From Actinomycetes bacterium (GTDB lineage Bacteria > Actinomycetota > Acidimicrobiia > Acidimicrobiales > Acidimicrobiaceae): 7,229 nucleotides of DNA. Both the position numbers and the translations under genes were made by a program. The notes below the pieces were generated by a model. The model saw only the letters and a list, made by a program, of their open reading frames with translations, ran no database searches and had not been told where the DNA came from. Shown here piece after piece: positions 1 to 4,048 of the stretch (position 1 is its first letter; the number at the start of each line of letters is the position of its first letter). The stretch lies in the NCBI GenBank assembly GCA_021823045.1, contig JAKAPB010000088.1, positions 1-7,229 of the forward strand. Reading direction: 5' to 3'.

Positions 1-49
1 TGATGGCTCGCCACTATACCGACTCGGTCTTGACCGACTCTTTCCTTGA

Positions 50-78
50 TTCCGTGAGGAACGTTTAGCGTCACGGAA
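50..78. repeat. Inverted repeat TTCCGTGA/TCACGGAA
   Basis: Perfect 8-base arms at 50-57 and 71-78 surround a 13-base loop. No T run follows on either strand. It lies in the gene-free left region; it may be a hairpin or a protein site. Confidence 0.3.
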
Positions 79-315
79 GCTGATCATGTCAGGTTGGCGT
101 CGGCATGGTTGCGTTGTAGTTTGCTTTGCGGGAAACGTGAGGCGTGGTGGTGGGTCAAGGGTGACAGGCGTTGAAAATCGCTTATGAATCCAGCGCATCT
201 ATCACTTCTACGGCGATAACGCCTCGCTCACGAAATCCAACGCTGCGCTAGGTCTTATGCTATGGATGACCGGATAATGCCCAGACCAGGGTGAGGGGCC
301 CCTGAGTCGTTCTGG

Positions 316-371
316 CTAGTCCTAAGATTCCGTCTCGCTGGTCCAAAGACTCAAGCGAACTGGTCCAAAGA
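316..371. repeat. Three 12-base repeats at an exact 22-base period
   Basis: CTGGTCCAAAGA occurs at 338-349 and 360-371, and a 10/12 match, CTAGTCCTAAGA, lies at 316-327. Starts are 22 bases apart each time, about two helical turns, so all copies face the same side of the DNA. Such arrays are typical of protein binding sites; IS21-type transposon ends and replication iterons both use them. No transposase or Rep gene is seen beside it. Confidence 0.5.
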
Positions 372-549
372 TAAGCGCAGAGTCAACTATGTCCGGTCTA
401 AACAGACTCGAGAATCTCGTTCCTTCGGGGCGGGGAGATCGTCAAGGGCAAATCCTCGTAATGAGCTACATAGCCCGCGCTTTTGGTAGTAAGACTCGAA
501 CTTATCTGCGTGATGGACCTGATAGGTTCGCCCATTGACCGGCTGGAAA

Positions 550-564
550 GCACTCAAGGAGTGC
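550..564 (-). terminator. Small hairpin, possible weak terminator
   Basis: GCACTC and GAGTGC form a perfect 6-base stem with a 3-base loop. On the minus strand it is followed by TTT and then CC. The stem is short and the T tract minimal, and it lies over 250 bases past the amt frame, so a terminator role is only possible. Confidence 0.2.
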
Positions 565-715
565 GTTCAGGAGAGTTAGGAGATCTTCTGGTCGTTCCCG
601 ATCACGCTGGCTTATGCGATGGTGCCTGACTCCAAAGGAAACTCCTAAAAAGCGAGATTCCGGACTCTTATGAGGTCATTGAGCCTATGGCCTCTCGACG
701 TCACAAGGTGCCCAG

Positions 716-783
716 GGTAACACCGAAGTGAGTTCGCTAAAAACAGCGTCGCAAGGTTAGACAGAGGCTAGATCAGTGTTACC
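716..783 (-). other. Inverted repeat downstream of the amt frame
   Basis: GGTAACAC (716-723) and GTGTTACC (776-783) are perfect 8-base arms separated by 52 bases, which include a small CGCT/AGCG hairpin with an A5 (T5 on the transcript) loop. The outer arm lies 35 bases beyond the second amt stop. It could be a 3' end structure of the amt mRNA or a protein site, but no T run follows it. Confidence 0.3.
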
Positions 784-817
784 ACATGGCTTCCTCGACG
801 TACGGAACTAAATGGTT

Positions 818-964
818 TCAGCCCCCATCGAAGTCATAGGCAGACTCCGCATGAAGAGCAGTATCCAAACCTTCCAATTCTTGATCCACGGTCACCCGCA
901 GGCCCATCGTCCGGTCGATAATCTTGGCCAAAATCCATGACACCACAAATGAATAAGCTCCTCA
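818..964 (-). pseudogene. amt: In-frame continuation of amt after the TGA: rest of TM11 and the cytoplasmic tail
   Basis: After the TGA at 962-964 the same frame reads on for 47 codons to a second TGA at 818-820. The translation begins GAYSFVVSWILAKIID, then MGLRV, then QELEGLD and HAESAYDFDGG. This matches the known Amt ending: the last membrane helix, then the GLRV, EGLD, H-x-E and AY motifs of the tail that contacts GlnK/PII proteins. There is no frameshift, no other stop and no start codon with a ribosome binding site, so it is not a separate gene. The tail looks undegraded, implying a very recent nonsense mutation, a base-call error, or stop-codon readthrough. TGA differs from GGA, CGA and TGG by one base each. 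Confidence 0.9.
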
Positions 965-2059
965 GGCTAGGACCGCCACCGTTTGATGCATCATGAGGGC
1001 AGCGCCACCGCCATAAAGTAATCCGTTCACTCCACCTATTGCCGACGTCCCGAAAAGACCGATTGAAAGTGTTCCGATTATCCCACCAACTAGGTGTACC
1101 CCACCTACATCAAGGGAGTCGTCGAGTCGATACTTGTACTTCAGCGAGACCGCAAAGGCACAAATAACTCCAGCCGCTATCCCAATTACGGTGGCTCCGT
1201 ATATGTCCACGAATCCGCACGACGGTGTAATCGCTACCAACCCAGCTACCGCTCCCGACGCAGCGCCAAGAATCGTCGACTTGCCTCCCCGAACCTTTTC
1301 CACCACGATCCATCCGAGAAGGGCTGCTGCGCCTGCAGTATTAGTGTTCAAAAAAGCGTGAGCCGCTAGGTTGTTTGCTGCGAGTGCGGAGCCAGCATTA
1401 AATCCATACCAACCAAACCATAGGATTCCCGCCCCTACCAGCGTGAGTGGAACGTTATGAGGTGGCATTTGGGACTTAGGCCAGCCTCGCCTCCTTCCAA
1501 TGACCATAGCCACAGCCAGTCCTGCCGCCCCGGCATTTATCTCGATTACCGTCCCACCTGCGAAGTCCTCTGTTCCTAACTTGTATAACCAACCATTTGG
1601 CGAGAAAGACCAGTGCGCAATGGGAGCGTAAACGAATAAGGACCAAACGACAATCAGCACTATGAATGGGCCGAATCTCATCCGATCAGCAGTAGAACCG
1701 GTGATTAATGCTGCCGTAATGATGGCGAACATCATTTGAAAAATGACAAATGCTAGCGGTGGAATGTGTTGCGCAAGGCGCCCGCTATAGCCCGGCACTT
1801 GCTGGGTCGCGTGTGCAAAAAAGTGAAGATTCCCAAGCAGGCCTTTTCCACCTATATCAGGTCCAAAAGCCAAAGAATAAGATACGAAGACCCAAACGAG
1901 ACTGACCACTGCGATGGTAGCGAAATTCTGCATCAACATGCCTAAGACATTCTTCGAACGAACCATTCCGCCATAGAAAAAAGCCAGGCCAGGAGTCATA
2001 AATAAAACCAACGCTGCGCTGAGTAGTACCCAGGCCGTATCTCCTGCACTATAGCGCAT
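962..2059 (-). CDS. amt: Ammonium transporter, stopped by an in-frame TGA before the end of TM11
   Basis: Amt proteins are trimeric inner-membrane channels or transporters for ammonium. The 365 residues up to the first TGA contain most of the fold: an N-terminal segment VLLSAALVLFMTPGLAFFYGG, MVRSKNVLGMLMQN, the pore Phe region FVIFQMMFAIITAALI (104-119), DFAGGTVIEINAG (165-177), HNVPLTLVGAGILWFGWYGFNAGS, GAASGAVAGLVAITPSCG, and DSLDVGGVHLVGGIIG (314-328). The second pore His is H322; the first is replaced by Glu (E173). Family members are usually 400 residues or more, and the missing end is encoded in the same frame just downstream (818-961), giving 413 codons in all. The ATG at 2059 has GGAGGG 4 bases upstream (2064-2069). 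No glnK/glnB follows within the window. Whether the product is active depends on readthrough or on the TGA being real; truncation within TM11 would probably be harmful. Confidence 0.93.
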   Translation of the reverse strand: MRYSAGDTAWVLLSAALVLFMTPGLAFFYGGMVRSKNVLGMLMQNFATIAVVSLVWVFVSYSLAFGPDIGGKGLLGNLHFFAHATQQVPGYSGRLAQHIPPLAFVIFQMMFAIITAALITGSTADRMRFGPFIVLIVVWSLFVYAPIAHWSFSPNGWLYKLGTEDFAGGTVIEINAGAAGLAVAMVIGRRRGWPKSQMPPHNVPLTLVGAGILWFGWYGFNAGSALAANNLAAHAFLNTNTAGAAALLGWIVVEKVRGGKSTILGAASGAVAGLVAITPSCGFVDIYGATVIGIAAGVICAFAVSLKYKYRLDDSLDVGGVHLVGGIIGTLSIGLFGTSAIGGVNGLLYGGGAALMMHQTVAVLA

Positions 2060-2063
2060 AGTT

Positions 2064-2069
2064 CCCTCC
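2064..2069 (-). promoter_or_regulatory. Ribosome binding site of amt
   Basis: The minus strand reads GGAGGG, four bases before the ATG at 2059. This is the strongest Shine-Dalgarno in the window and fixes the amt start. Confidence 0.75.
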
Positions 2070-2091
2070 GGCTGATAAAAAGCGCCGAATG

Positions 2092-2112
2092 TGACCTTGG
2101 CGACCTAGGTCA
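2092..2112. promoter_or_regulatory. Palindromic motif in the amt leader
   Basis: TGACCT (2092-2097) faces AGGTCA (2107-2112) across nine bases, and inside it GACCTAGGTC (2102-2111) is a perfect 10-base palindrome. The element lies between the proposed -10 box and the ribosome binding site, so it could be an operator for a dimeric regulator or a leader hairpin. No regulator is identified. Confidence 0.3.
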
Positions 2113-2144
2113 ACCTACGGGTGAGATGTTTCATGGAAAATACG

Positions 2145-2150
2145 ATTATA
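2145..2150 (-). promoter_or_regulatory. Putative -10 box of the amt promoter
   Basis: On the minus strand a perfect TATAAT lies about 86 bases before the amt ATG, in an AT-rich patch. At 17-base spacing the -35 position reads AGCAGT, far from TTGACA. The promoter would therefore probably need an activator, which fits the repeat blocks immediately upstream. Transcription would start near 2138, giving a leader of roughly 80 bases. Confidence 0.45.
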
Positions 2151-2210
2151 TTACAAAACTGTTAATAACTGCTGCTCACACCCGGTTTTGACTGTTAATG
2201 TTTTGTAACT
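2151..2210. promoter_or_regulatory. Paired repeat blocks upstream of amt, candidate regulator binding sites
   Basis: Two 20-base blocks, 2151-2170 and 2191-2210, share elements. TTACAAAAC (2151-2159) is repeated inverted as GTTTTGTAA (2200-2208), and ACTGTTAAT occurs directly at 2158-2166 and 2191-2199, an offset of 33 bases or about three helical turns. They lie directly upstream of the TATAAT box. On the minus strand the distal block contains GTTAC, six bases, TTAAC, reminiscent of the actinobacterial GlnR box (GTnAC-n6-GnAAC), which would suit an ammonium transporter. The repeats are directly visible; assignment to GlnR is a guess. Confidence 0.4.
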
Positions 2211-2375
2211 CGGTTATGCATATACGAGATTCCCTCGCCCCGCCGCCTGGTGTTTTAGGCGCACGGCAAGATTCGAAGGATGTCGCCAGTATTCGGTCTT
2301 AGCTAAAACAATTTCCCGAGTTTGGCTAACCCGTGCTTAGCGCGACCACTGAATGGGTGTAGCCGACCTCGGCCG

Positions 2376-3602
2376 CTAATCTGATTCGGGTTTGCTCCGA
2401 GACGATCGATGAGGCGATCGATAAGCACTTCGCTTAGTGATTTCGTCCGCGATATCCTCAATGGGCAGAATAGCTTCCGCAAAGCCAGCGCTTGCAACGG
2501 ATCCTGGCATTCCCCATACTACAGAAGTCGCCTCGTCTTGGACTATGACCCTACCACCGGCTTCACAAATCGACTCGCAGCCGACCAGTCCGTCATGACC
2601 CATTCCCGTCAGAATGACTCCCAACACCCCAGGCCCATACTCTTGGGCCACTGTGCGAAACAGTACATCTACTGCCGGCCTGCAAGAGTTCTCCGGAGCA
2701 TCGTCATTGAGACTTAGCCATCTAGCGTCGCCCCGTCGCTCGACTACCATGTGTCGCCCCCCGGGAGCCACATACATCATCCCGCCCAGCAAGGGCCTCG
2801 GGGAGTCGACTTCAACTACCGGGATATTGCAGTGCGCCGACAGTCGCTCAGCCAAGAGCGACGTAAACATTGGAGGCATGTGCTGAACGATAACTATCGG
2901 TACTTCTATGCTCTTAGGAAGTGAGGGCAACATCACTGATAAGGCGTTTGGTCCACCCGTCGACACCCCAATAGCAATAATATCGACTGGCTTAGCAACG
3001 ATCGGAGCGCGCCTGAGTTGAACCGGACGTTTCTTGAGCTCATAGATCGAAGGCGGCCTAACCTCAGGCCTATCTGCTTCCCCGCTCGGAGCAACGGGAA
3101 CAAACCGCCTTGGTGGTCTAGACCCAATCTTCCGTTTGGCCAATGAGCGGACTTTAGGCACCAAGTCTTCGCGGATCAGATTCATCGACTCAGCGATATT
3201 GCCACTCGATGGCTTGGTCATGTAGTCCGCCGCTCCCAGTGCCAAGGCTTCGATAGTCGCCCTTGCCCCGCGTACGGTCAAAGTCGAAAACATTATCACT
3301 GGAACCAACTTGCGAGCATCCCGAAGCGCAGCTAGGGTCTGAAGTCCGTCCATATCCGGCATCTCAACATCAAGTGTGACCACGTCGGGCTTGAGTTGCT
3401 CAATCTTAGATAGTGCCGAACGACCGTTGGAAGCCGTTCCCACAACAACAATATCGTCCTCAACGTCTAGCGCATTGGACACTAGGCGCCTAATCGTAAC
3501 GTTGTCATCAACGACCAGTACTTTTATCTTGTCGTCGGGTTCCTCGGCTTGACTGGACGGTTGATTGTCGACATCCGCTCGTTGCTCCATGGTCACGATC
3601 AA
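2376..3602 (-). CDS. cheB: Protein-glutamate methylesterase/glutamine deamidase CheB
   Basis: CheB removes methyl groups from receptor glutamates (and deamidates glutamines) when phosphorylated by CheA, giving adaptation. The product has 408 residues counted from TTG. The receiver domain is about 26-150: acidic pair D32-D33, phosphoacceptor D78 in DVVTLDVEMPDMDG, T107 and K130 in YMTKP. A Pro/Arg-rich linker (about 158-200) leads to the esterase domain about 205-390 with catalytic S214 (GVSTGGP), H241 (VQHMPP) and D337 (TGMGHDG). All phosphorylation and catalytic residues are intact. The C-terminus is a basic Ser/Arg-rich tail. Start: the TTG at 3602 overlaps the cheW stop as TTGA (3599-3602); an ATG at 3590 would shorten it by four residues. 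Neither has well-spaced Shine-Dalgarno support, so the exact start is open. The stop is TAG. Confidence 0.95.
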   Translation of the reverse strand: MIVTMEQRADVDNQPSSQAEEPDDKIKVLVVDDNVTIRRLVSNALDVEDDIVVVGTASNGRSALSKIEQLKPDVVTLDVEMPDMDGLQTLAALRDARKLVPVIMFSTLTVRGARATIEALALGAADYMTKPSSGNIAESMNLIREDLVPKVRSLAKRKIGSRPPRRFVPVAPSGEADRPEVRPPSIYELKKRPVQLRRAPIVAKPVDIIAIGVSTGGPNALSVMLPSLPKSIEVPIVIVQHMPPMFTSLLAERLSAHCNIPVVEVDSPRPLLGGMMYVAPGGRHMVVERRGDARWLSLNDDAPENSCRPAVDVLFRTVAQEYGPGVLGVILTGMGHDGLVGCESICEAGGRVIVQDEATSVVWGMPGSVASAGFAEAILPIEDIADEITKRSAYRSPHRSSRSKPESD

Positions 3603-4048
3603 ATACCTGTTGATGCACCTACATCAACAGCGCGATCTGTGGCCAAAACTAGAAGAAGCTCATTTTGCAACTTGTACACACCCTGAACCAGATCTCCGAT
3701 CCGACCCCCAACCGTCGGGGGGGTAGCCTCCCAAGTTGATTCGTCGATATCAACCACGTCTCCTATTTCGTCCACCAAAAGACTGACAGGCCCGTCTTCG
3801 GTACGCACTACAACATTCAGTGGAAGTGAGCCATCGGAGCGCTCGGGAAGAGCCAGCTGCCTTCTTAAATCTATTGCCGTTACAATCTGCCCACGAAGAT
3901 TTATCAAACCCTCGACCGCTTGCGCTGCTAGAGGTACGAGGGTGACATCTTGATATCGAATCACTTCTTGTATCTCGCTCACGCCAACTCCGAAGAGGTG
4001 ATCGGCTACGTAGAAGGTACAATACTGGCTTTGAGTCGGGATACTCAT
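3599..4048 (-). CDS. cheW: Chemotaxis coupling protein CheW
   Basis: CheW is the cytoplasmic adaptor that joins chemoreceptor tips to the P5 domain of CheA in the signalling array. The 149-residue product is a single CheW domain of normal length. It opens with the usual first strand (YCTFYVADHLFGVGV), then IQEVIRYQDVTLVP, and GLINLRGQIVTAIDLR at 47-62, in which R52 matches the conserved Arg of the receptor-contacting NLRG motif. LLVDEIGDVVDID (90-102) and the C-terminal LVQGVYKLQNELLLVLATD strands complete the fold. The ATG shares four bases (ATGA, 4045-4048) with the cheA stop. No strong Shine-Dalgarno precedes it, so translation is probably coupled to cheA. It lacks the His and ATPase motifs of CheA and any receiver domain (as in CheV), so CheW is the right call. 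Confidence 0.95.
   Translation of the reverse strand: MSIPTQSQYCTFYVADHLFGVGVSEIQEVIRYQDVTLVPLAAQAVEGLINLRGQIVTAIDLRRQLALPERSDGSLPLNVVVRTEDGPVSLLVDEIGDVVDIDESTWEATPPTVGGRIGDLVQGVYKLQNELLLVLATDRAVDVGASTGI

Larger units (their letters stand above)
1..817. other. Left region without an intact gene
   Basis: No reading frame of convincing length or recognisable content is present on either strand. Frames of about 30 to 50 codons are broken by stops, for example the plus-strand frame through 480-610 whose codons continue past a TGA, and I recognise no family in them. Nothing resembling glnK, glnD, a tRNA or an rRNA is seen, although glnK/glnB commonly follows amt. The region has several inverted repeats and the 22-base-period array at 316-371. 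It may be decayed DNA, possibly from a mobile element, but the sequence does not prove that. Confidence 0.5.
2060..2375. other. Intergenic region between cheB and amt
   Basis: No gene is supported here. The amt-proximal half (2060-2210) holds the ribosome binding site, leader palindrome, -10 box and repeat blocks listed separately. The cheB-proximal half has a short tight inverted repeat right after the cheB stop (GCCGA/TCGGC at about 2362-2373) and a CGCCT/AGGCG pair at 2244-2248 and 2257-2261. Neither is followed by a T run on the minus strand, so no convincing Rho-independent terminator for the che operon is seen. Confidence 0.6.

Noticed and set aside
1..87. Minus-strand frame open from ATG at 87 to the left edge (29 codons)
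   Set aside because: There is no ribosome binding site; the translation is Ser/Arg-rich and unrecognised, and it overlaps a hairpin. Too little is visible to call a gene.
480..720. Plus-strand frame with one internal TGA, considered as a broken gene
   Set aside because: The pieces before and after the stop match no family I recognise, and chance frames of this length are common in gene-free DNA.
962..964. UGA read as selenocysteine or as a reassigned sense codon
   Set aside because: Amt proteins have no selenocysteine here and no convincing SECIS hairpin is visible after the codon. TGA ends mcp, cheA and cheW normally in this window, so global reassignment does not fit.
2244..2261. CGCCT/AGGCG hairpin as the che operon terminator
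   Set aside because: The stem has five base pairs and on the minus strand is followed by a G/C-rich run, not by T residues.
2403..2422. Direct repeat CGATCGAT near the 3' end of cheB
   Set aside because: It falls in the basic Ser/Arg-rich coding tail and is explained by repeated Arg-Ser type codons; two copies are not enough to suggest a site.
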